Source: Pseudoprimorskyibacter insulae
GTDB taxonomy: Bacteria > Pseudomonadota > Alphaproteobacteria > Rhodobacterales > Rhodobacteraceae
Length of the DNA: 64,000 nucleotides
Assembly: GCF_900302505.1 (NCBI RefSeq)
Contig: NZ_OMOJ01000002.1
Location: 372,001 to 436,000, forward strand
Reading direction: 5' to 3'
The position numbers and the translations under genes are program-made. The first letter of the stretch is position 1. The number at the start of each line of letters is the position of its first letter. Below are positions 23,680 through 31,859 of this stretch, piece after piece. Below the pieces are notes generated by a model. That model had not been told where the DNA came from and did no database searches. It saw only the letters and a list, made by a program, of their open reading frames with translations.

Positions 23680-24858
23680 CTACTGCAAATCGCCAAAGGC
23701 TTTTTGCATCCGCTCGACTGCCTCGATGATGCGGGCGCGGGGGGTGGCGAAGTTGAAGCGCAGATAGCTTTCGCCGCCGGTGCCGAAGGTGCCGCCGTGG
23801 TTGACGGCGATCTTGGCGTCCTTTTCGACCCGGCGGGCGAATTCGGCTTGCTCCATCCCGGTGCCGGCGAAATCGACCCACGCCAGATAGGTGGATTGCA
23901 TCGCCATGGATTGCACGCCGGGAATGGCGTTCAGCCCTGCATCAAGGATCTTTCGGTTCTCATCGAGGTACAACACCAGCTCATCGACCCACGCCGCGCC
24001 CTCGGGCGAATAGGCGGCAGTGGCGGCGAAAATGCCAAAGCTGTTGGGCGAAATGCCCATGCCCATCATCGTTTTGGCAAAACGCGCGCGCAGTGCCTCA
24101 TCCGGCACGATCACGTTGCCGATATGGGTGCCCGCAATGTTGAAGGTTTTGGTCGTGGCCGTCATCATCACCAGCCGGTCCAGGATGCTGTCATCGACCA
24201 AGGTCATCGGCGTGTGATGGTTGCCCGGCATCACCAGATCGTGGTGAATTTCATCCGACACAAGGATCAGGTCGTGGCGCTTGCAGAAATCGGCGACGCC
24301 TTGCAATTCTTCACGCGTCCAGACGCGGCCACCGGGGTTGTGCGGGGAACACAGGATCACCATGGTTTCGGACCCGGTCATCTGCGTGTCATAGGCGTCG
24401 AAATCCATGCGGTAGGTGCCGTCTTCCAGAACCAGCGGACATTCCACCACAGTGCGGCCGGATGCTTTGATGGTGCGGGCAAAGGCATGGTACACGGGCG
24501 TGAACAGCACAACGCCGTCGCCGGGTTTGCTGAAGGCATCAAGGCAAAGCGCCGTGCCGTTCACCAGCCCATGGGTTGAGAAGATCCATTCAGGCTGAAT
24601 GGACCAGCCATGGCGGGTCTGCATCCACCACTGGATCGCGGCGGTATAGTCCCGATCATCGCCGAAATAGCCGTAAACCCCATGGTTCAACACATCCTGC
24701 AACGCGGTCTGCACGCAGGTCGGCGGACGGAAATCCATATCGGCCACCCACATGGCAAGGCCGTCTTGGGGCGACACGCCATAGATCGTTTCCATCTTGT
24801 CCCATTTCGAAGAATGGGTTCCGACACGGTCGATGATTTCATCAAAACGGCTGGTCAT
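23680..24858 (-). CDS. PLP-dependent C-S lyase of the MalY/PatB type
   Basis: A 392-residue fold-type I aminotransferase-like enzyme; members cleave cystathionine or other cysteine conjugates to thiol, pyruvate and ammonia. Typical family text is present: MWVADMDFRPP near the N-terminus, SPHNPGGRVW, the VSDEIHHDL strand, and the PLP lysine in ATTKTFNIAG. The N-terminus RFDEIIDRVGTHSSKWD is the usual opening of MalY/PatB proteins. There is no maltose-regulon context. The gene is divergent from def, with 103 bp between the two starts. Confidence 0.94.
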   Translation of the reverse strand: MTSRFDEIIDRVGTHSSKWDKMETIYGVSPQDGLAMWVADMDFRPPTCVQTALQDVLNHGVYGYFGDDRDYTAAIQWWMQTRHGWSIQPEWIFSTHGLVNGTALCLDAFSKPGDGVVLFTPVYHAFARTIKASGRTVVECPLVLEDGTYRMDFDAYDTQMTGSETMVILCSPHNPGGRVWTREELQGVADFCKRHDLILVSDEIHHDLVMPGNHHTPMTLVDDSILDRLVMMTATTKTFNIAGTHIGNVIVPDEALRARFAKTMMGMGISPNSFGIFAATAAYSPEGAAWVDELVLYLDENRKILDAGLNAIPGVQSMAMQSTYLAWVDFAGTGMEQAEFARRVEKDAKIAVNHGGTFGTGGESYLRFNFATPRARIIEAVERMQKAFGDLQ

Positions 24859-24961
24859 GGGGTCTTTCCTTTCGAATAGCAGGCGGACGCTATACGAATA
24901 GGCGGGGTGTGCAAGGGGGCGAGATATTGCGCGGCGCTGGCACTTCGCCTAAGTGGAGGGC

Positions 24962-25480
24962 ATGAAACGCCCTATTCTGATCCATCCCGACCCGCGCTTG
25001 AAAAAAGTCTGTGATCCTATCCCGGATCTTTCGGACGAATTGCGCAAGCTTGCCGACGACATGCTGGAAACCATGTATGACGCGCCGGGCATTGGCCTTG
25101 CTGCGCCCCAAATCGGGGTGACGCAACGCTTGATCGTGATGGATTGCGTTAAGGACGACAAAGAAGCGCCGCGCCCGATGGTGATGTTCAATCCCGAGGT
25201 TCTGCAAAGCTCGGACGAAAAGAATGTCTACGAAGAGGGCTGCCTGTCGATCCCGGATCAATACGCCGAGGTTGAGCGCCCGAAGATCGTGCGCGTGGGC
25301 TGGATGGATGTGAACGGCAATCCGCAAGAGGCCGAGTTTGACGGCCTTTGGGCGACCTGTGTTCAGCACGAGATCGATCACCTGAACGGCAAGCTGTTCA
25401 TTGATTACCTCAAGCCGCTGAAGCGCCAGATGATTACCCGCAAAATGCAAAAGCTAAAGCGTGAGCGTGCCCGCGTATGA
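24962..25480 (+). CDS. def: Peptide deformylase (active copy)
   Basis: Removes the N-formyl group from nascent proteins. All three motifs are intact: GIGLAAPQ (about 44-51), EGCLS with metal ligand Cys94, and HEIDH with His136, catalytic Glu137 and His140. The 172-residue length is normal. The ATG at 24962 gives MKRPILIHPDPRL; a GTG three codons upstream is an alternative and the GGAGGG site is close to the ATG. It overlaps the following paralogue by 4 bp (ATGA), and fmt follows after that, forming a formyl-methionine processing operon. Confidence 0.97.
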   Translation: MKRPILIHPDPRLKKVCDPIPDLSDELRKLADDMLETMYDAPGIGLAAPQIGVTQRLIVMDCVKDDKEAPRPMVMFNPEVLQSSDEKNVYEEGCLSIPDQYAEVERPKIVRVGWMDVNGNPQEAEFDGLWATCVQHEIDHLNGKLFIDYLKPLKRQMITRKMQKLKRERARV

Positions 25481-25974
25481 CCGTCCGCCCCTGCCTGCCG
25501 TGGCCCAATAAGTGCCTGCGCACGCCTGCCGCACCGGTTGAGGCGATCACGGATGAGATCCGCGCCATCTGGACCGACATGATCGACACGATGGAGGCGA
25601 TGCCCGGTGTGGGCCTTGCCGCCGTGCAGATCGGCGTGATGCAGCGTTTGGCCGTGGTCGATGCCTCGGAGGAACGGGGCAAGGTTGTGCGTATGGCCAA
25701 CCCCGAAGTGCTTCACGCTTCGGTTCAGCCGCGCGATCACGAAGAAGCCTCGCCCAATTTGCCGGGCCTGTCGGCCAAGATCACCCGCCCCCGCGCCGTG
25801 ACGGTGCGCTTTATGAATGAGGCAGGCGAGGTGGTTGAGCAAGATTTCGTCGGCCTATGGGCGACCAGCGTTCAGCACCAGATCGACCATCTGAACGGCA
25901 AGATGTATTTCGACAACCTGTCGAAAACCAAGCGCGACATCCTTCTGCGCAAAGCCAAGAAGCTGGGCCGTTAA
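25477..25974 (+). CDS. Peptide deformylase paralogue lacking catalytic residues
   Basis: A 165-residue protein clearly homologous to the preceding deformylase: GVGLAAVQIG (44-53) and FVGLWATSVQHQIDHLNG align along the whole length. Two essential positions differ. The metal-ligand Cys of EGCLS is Ser92 (EEASPNLPG), and the catalytic Glu of HExxH is Gln135 (HQIDH). The zinc/iron site and general base are therefore lost, so no deformylase activity is expected. The frame is intact and overlaps def by 4 bp, so it is not simply decaying. A ribosome-binding or regulatory role is possible but unproven. I recall degenerate Def copies at this place in relatives. Confidence 0.92.
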   Translation: MTVRPCLPWPNKCLRTPAAPVEAITDEIRAIWTDMIDTMEAMPGVGLAAVQIGVMQRLAVVDASEERGKVVRMANPEVLHASVQPRDHEEASPNLPGLSAKITRPRAVTVRFMNEAGEVVEQDFVGLWATSVQHQIDHLNGKMYFDNLSKTKRDILLRKAKKLGR

Positions 25975-26034
25975 GCCTGTTCCCTTGCGCTTTGCCCTGC
26001 GGTAGGACCGGGGCGCAGCAAAAGGGGACACAGG

Positions 26035-26946
26035 ATGCGCGTCATTTTCATGGGAACGCCCGAATTTTCGGTGCCAGTGCTGGATGCCTTGGCAGGCGCC
26101 GGGCATGAGATCGCCGCCGTCTATTGCCAGCCGCCGCGCCCTGCGGGCCGTGGCAAGAAGGAACGCCCAACCCCCGTTCACGCCCGCGCGCTTGAGCTTG
26201 GGTTTGATGTGCGCCATCCAGTGAGTTTGAAGGGCGAGGATGAACAAGCCGCGTTCGCCGCGCTGAATGCCGATGTGGCGGTGGTTGTGGCTTATGGCCT
26301 GTTGCTGCCCCAAGCCGTTCTGGATGCGCCCGCGCAGGGGTGTCTGAACATCCACGCCTCGCTTTTGCCGCGTTGGCGTGGGGCCGCGCCGATCCATCGC
26401 GCGATTTTGGAAGGCGACGCCGAGACCGGCATTTGCATCATGCAGATGGAGGCGGGTCTGGATACAGGGCCAGTACTGCTGCGCGAGGCAACGGCGATCG
26501 GGGCCGAGGAAACAACCGAGCAATTGCACGATCGCCTCAGCGCCATGGGCGCGGGTTTGATCGTTGAGGCGTTGGATCGCCTGCCGGATTTGACGCCTGA
26601 AGTGCAGCCCGATGCGGGCGTCACCTATGCCAAGAAAATCGACAAGGCTGAGGCCCGGATTGATTGGACCCAGACCGCCGAAGTGGTGGATCGCCAGATC
26701 CGCGGGCTATCGCCCTTCCCCGGCGCTTGGACCGAGTATCAGGGCGAGCGGGTCAAACTGCTGGGATCGCGCCTTGCCCAAGGGGCGGGCGCTGCCGGTC
26801 AGGTGTTGGACGATGCGCTGACGGTGGCCTGCGGCTCGGGCGCGATTGAGATCACCCGCTTGCAACGCGCAGGCAAAGGGGCGCAGGATCGGGAAACGTT
26901 TCTGCGCGGGCTGGCGATTCCGGCGGGCGCACAGTTCGGGGGCTAG
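26035..26946 (+). CDS. fmt: Methionyl-tRNA formyltransferase
   Basis: Formylates initiator Met-tRNA using 10-formyltetrahydrofolate. The 303-residue protein has the N-terminal formyltransferase fold ([16 protein letters not shown]), the folate-site motif [16 protein letters not shown] with catalytic Asn and His, the D of GLDTGPVL, and the C-terminal anticodon-binding-like domain from about residue 205. A good ribosome site (AAAAGGGGA) precedes the ATG. It is the third gene of the def-def'-fmt group, 60 bp after the paralogue, so deformylation and formylation are encoded together. Confidence 0.97.
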   Translation: MRVIFMGTPEFSVPVLDALAGAGHEIAAVYCQPPRPAGRGKKERPTPVHARALELGFDVRHPVSLKGEDEQAAFAALNADVAVVVAYGLLLPQAVLDAPAQGCLNIHASLLPRWRGAAPIHRAILEGDAETGICIMQMEAGLDTGPVLLREATAIGAEETTEQLHDRLSAMGAGLIVEALDRLPDLTPEVQPDAGVTYAKKIDKAEARIDWTQTAEVVDRQIRGLSPFPGAWTEYQGERVKLLGSRLAQGAGAAGQVLDDALTVACGSGAIEITRLQRAGKGAQDRETFLRGLAIPAGAQFGG

Positions 26947-26949
26947 GCC

Positions 26950-27186
26950 ATGTTTCCAGTGATGATCGGAACAATCGTAATCGCGGGCATTGTCGGCTAT
27001 GCGTCCGAGCGCAGCGGATTTACCCATAACGGCGTGCTGGCTTCGATTATCATTTGCGTCGGGGGGGCGTTCTTGGCCTATTTCCTTAGGCTGATGTTCG
27101 GGATCGGCTTTGCCTCGCCGGGGCTGAACGCCATCGCATCCTCGGTTGGGGCGTTGATCATTGTCCCGTTCCACTGGCGCAAATAG
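26950..27186 (+). CDS. Small hydrophobic membrane protein, GlsB/YeaQ-like
   Basis: A 78-residue protein of two to three membrane helices: MFPVMIGTIVIAGIVGYASE, ASIIICVGGAFLAYFLRLMFG and an Ala/Ile-rich third segment ending VPFHWRK. The glycine-rich hydrophobic pattern resembles the GlsB/YeaQ/YmgE stress-response membrane family, though the match is less clear than for the next gene. It starts 3 bp after the fmt stop and is followed 9 bp later by a second protein of the same size and kind, so the two are probably an expressed pair. Confidence 0.75.
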   Translation: MFPVMIGTIVIAGIVGYASERSGFTHNGVLASIIICVGGAFLAYFLRLMFGIGFASPGLNAIASSVGALIIVPFHWRK

Positions 27187-27195
27187 GGGGAAATT

Positions 27196-27435
27196 ATGGG
27201 CGTTGTTTGGTTGATTATCGTCGGGGCCGCAGCTGGGTTCTTTGCCACGCGGATCATGAAGGTCGAGGCGGATGTGATCACCACAGTTGTGATCGGCATC
27301 GTGGGGGCCGTGATCGGCGGCTTGGTGATCCGGTTTCTGATCGCGGTGACGGGCCTGTTTGCCGGGCTTGTCGGGGCGGTTTTGGGGGCGCTGGCGGTCT
27401 TGTGGATGTGGAAGACCTATATCCAGCGGAAATAA
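27196..27435 (+). CDS. Small hydrophobic membrane protein, GlsB/YeaQ/YmgE-like
   Basis: A 79-residue protein with three hydrophobic glycine-rich segments: VVWLIIVGAAAGFFATRIM, ITTVVIGIVGAVIGGLVI and LFAGLVGAVLGALAVLWMW, ending in a basic tail. The spacing of the G-rich helices fits the GlsB/YeaQ/YmgE (transglycosylase-associated) family, which is linked to stress responses in other bacteria but has no defined activity. AGGGGGAAATT precedes the ATG. It closes the fmt-linked run. A two-hairpin intergenic element lies just after its stop. Confidence 0.78.
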   Translation: MGVVWLIIVGAAAGFFATRIMKVEADVITTVVIGIVGAVIGGLVIRFLIAVTGLFAGLVGAVLGALAVLWMWKTYIQRK

Positions 27436-27463
27436 ACGCGGTCTGACCTGCCTAGGCCGGGGT

Positions 27464-27535
27464 AGGGGGCTTTGCCCCCTCTGGCCTGCGGCCATTCACC
27501 CCCAGCGGTATTTATCAAAGAGAAGAAGCAGGGGA
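27464..27535 (+). repeat. Intergenic repeat element, copy A (two hairpins plus GTATTT-N5-AGAGAAGAAG)
   Basis: Two adjacent GC hairpins (27464-27480 and 27482-27494) are followed by GTATTT (27508-27513), 5 nt, then AGAGAAGAAG (27519-27528) and AGGGGAC. The GTATTT-N5-AGAGAAGAAG tail recurs exactly at 39759-39779. It sits between convergent genes and may also act as a terminator for both. Confidence 0.65.
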
Positions 27536-27558
27536 CGCGGCCTTTGAGGCGGCGCGGC

Positions 27559-28011
27559 TTATTTTTTGAACGGGGCCATGCCTGCGCGGGCCAGTTCATC
27601 CGCGCGTTCGTTTTCCGGGTGGCCAGCGTGGCCCTTGACCCATTTCCACGTGACCTGATGGCGGGCCTGTGCGGTATCGAGGCGTTGCCAAAGTTCGACG
27701 TTTTTGACCGGTTTCTTGGCGGCGGTTTTCCAGCCGTTTTTCTTCCAGCCGAAGATCCAGCCGGTGACGCCGTTTTTCACATAGGCGCTGTCGGTCACAA
27801 CGGTGATGGTGCTGGGGCGCTCCAGCGCTTCGAGTGCGCTGATGGCGGCCATCAATTCCATCTGGTTGTTGGTGGTGGTGGCTTCGCCGCCTTTGAGTTC
27901 GCGTTCCTTCAGAACGCTGTCGCCATCAGTGGCTTGCAACAGGACACCCCAGCCGCCGGGGCCGGGATTACCGGAGCATGCTCCGTCGGTATATGCGTAG
28001 AGTTCGGGCAT
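27559..28011 (-). CDS. rnhA: Ribonuclease HI
   Basis: Cleaves the RNA strand of RNA-DNA hybrids. The 150-residue enzyme shows every catalytic acid: Asp9 ([16 protein letters not shown]), Glu52 (MELMA), Asp74 (VTDSAYV) and Asp138 ([10 protein letters not shown]), plus the active-site His of GHAGH. The basic protrusion ([17 protein letters not shown]) that helps bind hybrids is present. It is on the same strand as DUF3429 and ispH, only 39 bp after the DUF3429 stop, and probably shares a transcript with them; ispH-rnhA neighbourhoods are common in proteobacteria. Confidence 0.98.
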   Translation of the reverse strand: MPELYAYTDGACSGNPGPGGWGVLLQATDGDSVLKERELKGGEATTTNNQMELMAAISALEALERPSTITVVTDSAYVKNGVTGWIFGWKKNGWKTAAKKPVKNVELWQRLDTAQARHQVTWKWVKGHAGHPENERADELARAGMAPFKK

Positions 28012-28050
28012 GCGCGGTCAGAACCACGCGCCGGGCGGGGCGTCAAGGGG

Positions 28051-28500
28051 TCACAGAATGGCGATGGCCAGACTGAGGACGACGACGGCGGTCAGGGCGC
28101 TGCGCAGTGGCATCCACCAGTGTGGCGCTAGGTTCCAGCGCCAGAACTGCCAATCGATCATCAAAAGGCCCAGAAAGCCGGTGATCAGGTTGGTCGCCGC
28201 CGAGGTGGGGCCGCCGCCCGTCATGAAGAACGCCCAAAGGGCGGGGATAACCGATAGCGTATAGGCGATGGCGGCCTGTCGTCCCTTGGCCCGGGTGGCA
28301 AATCCCCAAAGCACGCCGGACATGAAGGACAGAATGACACTGCCATAGAACAGGCCGATATAGGGGCCGGTGAACCGAGGGCCGAGCAGACGAATGCTAT
28401 GGTCGGCCAGATCCGGCGACAACTGCGTGGCCGCACCCCACAGAAATGGCAGCAAGCCAGCAAGGCCCAGGATCAGGGCGGGGCGTGGAATAGGGGTCAT
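28051..28500 (-). CDS. DUF3429 membrane protein
   Basis: A 149-residue protein with four to five membrane helices, for example LILGLAGLLPFLWGAATQL, GLFYGSVILSFMSGVLWGF and LRSALTAVVVLSLAIAIL. The segment SFMSGVLWGFAT with the following AIAYTLSVIPALWAF is typical of DUF3429, a family of unknown function. I start at the ATG at 28500 (MTPIPRPALILG); a longer frame upstream has no ribosome site and a polar N-terminus. It lies between ispH and rnhA, all on the minus strand, with 60 bp to ispH. Nothing in the text suggests a ligand or enzymatic site. Confidence 0.85.
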   Translation of the reverse strand: MTPIPRPALILGLAGLLPFLWGAATQLSPDLADHSIRLLGPRFTGPYIGLFYGSVILSFMSGVLWGFATRAKGRQAAIAYTLSVIPALWAFFMTGGGPTSAATNLITGFLGLLMIDWQFWRWNLAPHWWMPLRSALTAVVVLSLAIAIL

Positions 28501-28560
28501 GGCGAACCTGTTGGCAGCTTGCGTTTCATCGGATCTAGTGCGCCCCGCCAAAGGGCAAGG

Positions 28561-29505
28561 TCAGGCGCGCAGCACGCGGGGGACTTTGAACTCGATCGTT
28601 TCCTGCGCGGTTTCGACCAGTTCGACTGTAACGTCATAGCGGTCGCGGCAGGCGTCGATCACCTCGTCTATCAGCACTTCGGGGGCCGATGCGCCTGCGG
28701 TGATGCCAAGGCTGGTGATGCCGTCCAGGGCGCGCCAGTCGATGTCGGTGGCGCGTTGCACCAGCTGCGCATATTGGCACCCGGCCTTGCGGGCGACCTC
28801 GACCAGACGTTTGGAGTTGGACGAGTTCGGAGCGCCAACCACCAGCAGCGCATCGGCGCGTGGGGCGACGGCTTTGACCGCGTCTTGGCGGTTGGTGGTG
28901 GCGTAGCAGATGTCTTCTTTGTGCGGGCCGACGATGGCAGGGAACCGCGATTTGAGCGCGGCGACGATATCGGCGGTGTCATCCACGCTTAGCGTCGTTT
29001 GCGTCACGAAGGCCAGTTGCGCCGGGTCGCGCACGTCTAGCGTGGCAACGTCGTCGACGGTTTCGACCAGCAGCACCTCGCCCTCGGGCAGTTGGCCCAT
29101 GGTGCCGATGGTTTCGGGGTGGCCTTCGTGGCCGATCATCACCATTTGCAAGCCGTCGGCATGGTGGCGTGCGGCTTCGATATGAACTTTGCTGACCAGC
29201 GGACATGTGGCATCGACATAGACCATTTCGCGGCGCGCGGCCTCTGCCGGGACGGTTTTTGGCACGCCATGGGCCGAAAAGATCACCGGGCGGTCGTCGG
29301 GGCAGTCAGACAGGTGTTCGACAAAAACCGCGCCTTTGTCGCGCAGGCCGTCGACCACGAATTTATTGTGCACGATTTCGTGCCGCACATAGACCGGCGC
29401 GCCCCATTTCTCCAAAGCCATTTCCACGATCTTGATCGCGCGGTCGACCCCCGCACAGAATCCGCGCGGGGCGGCTAGAAGAATTGACAAGGCGGGTTTG
29501 GTCAT
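28561..29505 (-). CDS. ispH: 4-hydroxy-3-methylbut-2-enyl diphosphate reductase
   Basis: Last enzyme of the MEP pathway, giving IPP and DMAPP. The three [4Fe-4S] cysteines are visible: Cys17 (GFCAGVDRA), Cys101 (DATCPLV) and Cys200 ([11 protein letters not shown]). The substrate-binding SAHG and HEGHPE motifs are present, and the 314-residue length is normal. Together with ispA and dxs at 40959-43844 it shows that the organism uses the MEP route. It is divergent from a cytochrome c gene, with a 16-bp palindrome between the two starts. Confidence 0.98.
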   Translation of the reverse strand: MTKPALSILLAAPRGFCAGVDRAIKIVEMALEKWGAPVYVRHEIVHNKFVVDGLRDKGAVFVEHLSDCPDDRPVIFSAHGVPKTVPAEAARREMVYVDATCPLVSKVHIEAARHHADGLQMVMIGHEGHPETIGTMGQLPEGEVLLVETVDDVATLDVRDPAQLAFVTQTTLSVDDTADIVAALKSRFPAIVGPHKEDICYATTNRQDAVKAVAPRADALLVVGAPNSSNSKRLVEVARKAGCQYAQLVQRATDIDWRALDGITSLGITAGASAPEVLIDEVIDACRDRYDVTVELVETAQETIEFKVPRVLRA

Positions 29506-29552
29506 CGAATGCTCCTGTGACGTTAAGACGTAGCTAAGCGGCTTCTGTTCTC

Positions 29553-29568
29553 AGGGCAAGTTTGCCCT
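29553..29568. promoter_or_regulatory. 16-bp palindrome between ispH and the cytochrome c gene
   Basis: AGGGCAA-GT-TTGCCCT is a perfect inverted repeat centred between the divergent starts at 29505 and 29619. It could be an operator for either gene or an RNA hairpin in the cytochrome leader. Confidence 0.35.
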
Positions 29569-29618
29569 TAATGTAATCCGGGTGGGGCAGTACGCGAATA
29601 ACAGGTAGAGGCTACAGA

Positions 29619-30059
29619 ATGAAGACGATGGCATTTGCCGCAGCCGTGGCAATGGCGACACCCGTATCCGCAGCAGGTGTCTTGCCATATGATGATGCTG
29701 AACGGGTCGCCAATGGGCTGACGGTTTACCAAGAAAATTGCGCAGCGTGCCATCAAGTAGATCTGACCGGAGAACAGAACTGGAAGTCGCCGGGCGAAGA
29801 CGGGCTGATGCCTGCGCCGCCGCATGATGTGTCAGGGCACACGTGGCACCATGATGACTTTTTGTTGCTTCAGATCGTGGCGCTTGGCACCGAGCTGGTG
29901 GTCGGCGGCGACTACAAATCGCGGATGCCGGGATTTGGGCAGGTTCTGACGCCCGACGAAATTATGAACGTTCTGGCCTATATCAAAAGCACCTGGCCAA
30001 ACGAGGTGATCGAGCTGCACAACGACATCAACATGCGCCGCGGAGTTGGCCGGAAATGA
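29619..30059 (+). CDS. Periplasmic monohaem cytochrome c (class I)
   Basis: A 146-residue exported cytochrome. A Sec signal peptide ends about residue 19 (PVSAAG). The haem-attachment motif is CAACH (Cys41, Cys44, His45), and the likely axial Met is Met103 in SRMPGFGQVL, followed by the C-terminal helix EIMNVLAYIKSTWP. The long insert ENGLMPAPPHDVSGHTWHH-like region between the haem site and Met is unusual for cytochrome c2 and resembles small cytochromes near copper oxidases; the electron partner is unknown. The gene is single, closed by a strong terminator. Confidence 0.93.
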   Translation: MKTMAFAAAVAMATPVSAAGVLPYDDAERVANGLTVYQENCAACHQVDLTGEQNWKSPGEDGLMPAPPHDVSGHTWHHDDFLLLQIVALGTELVVGGDYKSRMPGFGQVLTPDEIMNVLAYIKSTWPNEVIELHNDINMRRGVGRK

Positions 30060-30061
30060 AC

Positions 30062-30089
30062 AAAGGCCCGCAGATGATGCGGGCCTTTT
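30062..30089 (+). terminator. Terminator of the cytochrome c gene
   Basis: An 11-bp stem (30062-30072 with 30078-30088, 5-nt loop) is followed by T residues, starting 3 bp after the stop codon. Confidence 0.88.
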
Positions 30090-30137
30090 CGCATTTTTCA
30101 GATGACATGCCCCCCATCGGCATGCCCTGATCCATGG

Positions 30138-30710
30138 TCACCCGTTGGTCGCAGCCTCAAGGTTGCGTTCGGGCATGTTTTCACGCGGCGGACGACCGAT
30201 GACTTCTTTCAGTTCGTCCAGTTCGATGAAGTTGTCAGCCTGACGGCGCAGTTCATCGGCAATCATCGGCGGCTGGCTGCGGATTGTCGAAACCACCGAC
30301 ACCCGAACACCTTGCCGTTGCAGGCTTTCGACCAACGGACGGAAATCGCCGTCACCCGAAAACAGAACGATGTGGTCGACGCGCGGTGCCAGCTCCATCG
30401 CATCGACGGTAAGTTCGATGTCCATGTTGCCTTTGACTTTGCGGCGGCCTTGGCTATCCGTGTATTCTTTGGCCGGCTTCGTGACCATGGTGAAGCCGTT
30501 GTAGTGCAGCCAATCTACCAGCGGCCGGATCGGAGAGTATTCATCATTCTCCAACAAGGCTGTATAGTAGAACGCGCGCAGCATCTTACCCCGGCGCAGA
30601 AATTCCTGACGCAGGAGCTTGTAATCGATGTCAAACCCAAGTGCCTTGGCGGCTGCGTATAGGTTTGAGCCATCGATGAACAGCGCAAGCCGTTCGTCTT
30701 TGTAAAACAT
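30138..30710 (-). CDS. NYN-domain protein, LabA/DUF88 family (PIN-like)
   Basis: A 190-residue protein with a NYN domain, a PIN-like fold often acting as an RNA nuclease. The conserved acids are visible in ALFIDGSNLYAA (strand 1), KGNMDIELTVDAM and LFSGDGDFRPLVESL; the last motif is the usual LabA signature. The C-terminal tail LKEVIGRPPRENMPERNLEAA is probably disordered. The start MFYKDERLALFIDGSN at 30710 follows AAGGATGATTG. It is monocistronic and divergent from folK. Proteins of this family are found in many alphaproteobacteria as single genes, without known targets. Confidence 0.92.
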   Translation of the reverse strand: MFYKDERLALFIDGSNLYAAAKALGFDIDYKLLRQEFLRRGKMLRAFYYTALLENDEYSPIRPLVDWLHYNGFTMVTKPAKEYTDSQGRRKVKGNMDIELTVDAMELAPRVDHIVLFSGDGDFRPLVESLQRQGVRVSVVSTIRSQPPMIADELRRQADNFIELDELKEVIGRPPRENMPERNLEAATNG

Positions 30711-30801
30711 CAATCATCCTTCCAATCAAAGCATTCCGCCAAATGTTTCCGTGAGTGAAATGCGGCGGATCTGAGGATCAAGAATTTATAGTATCTGACA
30801 A

Positions 30802-31407
30802 ATGTCGCAAGGTTTTCCCCCTAAATATCATATGCATCCTGTACCTTCGGATCAAGAATTACTAGTTGCCGTTGGGTCAAATATGCATTGGAGAGCGCTT
30901 ACACCCGAAAGAGTGGTTGAAAGTGCAATCAAAACGGTCGCCGATCGCGGCGTTTCGATTCGAAAGGTCAGCACTTATTACCAAACGCCATGTTTCCCGG
31001 CCGGTGCAGGGCCGGATTACGTGAATGCGGCCTTCTCGGTGTCGTGGTCTGGAACAGCCCAAGAGCTGCTATCAGTGTTGCATGAGGTCGAACAAGAACA
31101 CCAGCGCATGCGCACGGTGCGTTGGGGGATGCGGACGCTGGATCTGGACCTGATCGCCTTTGGGCAGCAGGTGTCACCGAGCCGCGAAGTGTTCGACCAT
31201 TGGCGCAGGCTGGACCCGGCAAAACAGCAAGTTGAAGCGCCGGATCAACTGATCCTGCCGCATCCGCGACTGCACGAACGCGCCTTTGTACTGATTCCCC
31301 TCAATGACATCGCCCCTGACTGGACGCACCCGGTTTTGGGCCGCACCGTGCGGCAAATGCTTGACGATCTGCCGCAAAAAATGCTTGACGAGGTGGTGCC
31401 CCTGTGA
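30802..31407 (+). CDS. folK: 2-amino-4-hydroxy-6-hydroxymethyldihydropteridine pyrophosphokinase
   Basis: HPPK of folate synthesis, transferring pyrophosphate from ATP to hydroxymethyl-dihydropterin. LLVAVGSN is the pterin-binding start, and RWGMRTLDLDLIAFG matches the HPPK signature with the two magnesium-binding Asp residues; the usual Pro is Met. LILPHPRLHERAFVLIPL follows as in all members. Two starts are possible: 30802 (201 residues) and 30832 (191), neither with a strong ribosome site. It begins the folK-rpoZ-rsh-DUF2062-pdxJ-acpS order found in Rhodobacteraceae. Confidence 0.94.
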   Translation: MSQGFPPKYHMHPVPSDQELLVAVGSNMHWRALTPERVVESAIKTVADRGVSIRKVSTYYQTPCFPAGAGPDYVNAAFSVSWSGTAQELLSVLHEVEQEHQRMRTVRWGMRTLDLDLIAFGQQVSPSREVFDHWRRLDPAKQQVEAPDQLILPHPRLHERAFVLIPLNDIAPDWTHPVLGRTVRQMLDDLPQKMLDEVVPL

Positions 31408-31414
31408 ATCGCGT

Positions 31415-31430
31415 CTTGTAATTTTACAAG
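31415..31430. promoter_or_regulatory. AT-rich palindrome between folK and rpoZ
   Basis: CTTGTAA-TT-TTACAAG, perfect 7-bp arms, 8 bp after the folK stop and 56 bp before rpoZ. It may be an operator at the rpoZ promoter or a weak folK terminator; no T run follows. Confidence 0.35.
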
Positions 31431-31485
31431 GCTGCGTTTAGGTGTTTGCTTTCTGAAAGACGTCCCAGATAAATCGGAGTAACCC

Positions 31486-31839
31486 ATGGCCCGCGTTACG
31501 GTAGAAGATTGCGTTGACAAGGTCCCGAACCGGTTCGAGCTTGTGATGCTCGCCGCGCACCGTGCCCGCGAAGTCTCGGCTGGTGCCGCGCTGACCATCG
31601 ACCGCGACAACGACAAGAACCCGGTCGTTGCTCTGCGTGAAATCGCCGAAGAAACACAGTCGGCGGATGAGCTGCGCGAACGTCTGATCGAATCGAACCA
31701 GACCCAGATCGAAGTCGACGAGCCGGAAGATGACGCGATGGCCCTGTTGATGGGTGCCGAAAGCGACAAACCGGCAGAAGACGACATGTCAGAAGAAAAG
31801 CTGCTGCGCGCGCTGATGGAAGCGCAGAGCCAAGGCTGA
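31486..31839 (+). CDS. rpoZ: RNA polymerase omega subunit
   Basis: A 117-residue omega subunit. [33 protein letters not shown]... is the conserved core that clamps the beta' C-terminus (conserved Arg, Phe, Leu, Val, Ala of the helix), followed by [11 protein letters not shown] and an acidic tail typical of alphaproteobacteria. ATCGGAGTAACCC gives a good ribosome site. It is followed 20 bp later by rsh, the usual order, linking the polymerase subunit that takes part in ppGpp binding with the ppGpp synthetase. Confidence 0.97.
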   Translation: MARVTVEDCVDKVPNRFELVMLAAHRAREVSAGAALTIDRDNDKNPVVALREIAEETQSADELRERLIESNQTQIEVDEPEDDAMALLMGAESDKPAEDDMSEEKLLRALMEAQSQG

Positions 31840-31859
31840 TCTGAACGGAGCAACGGGGC

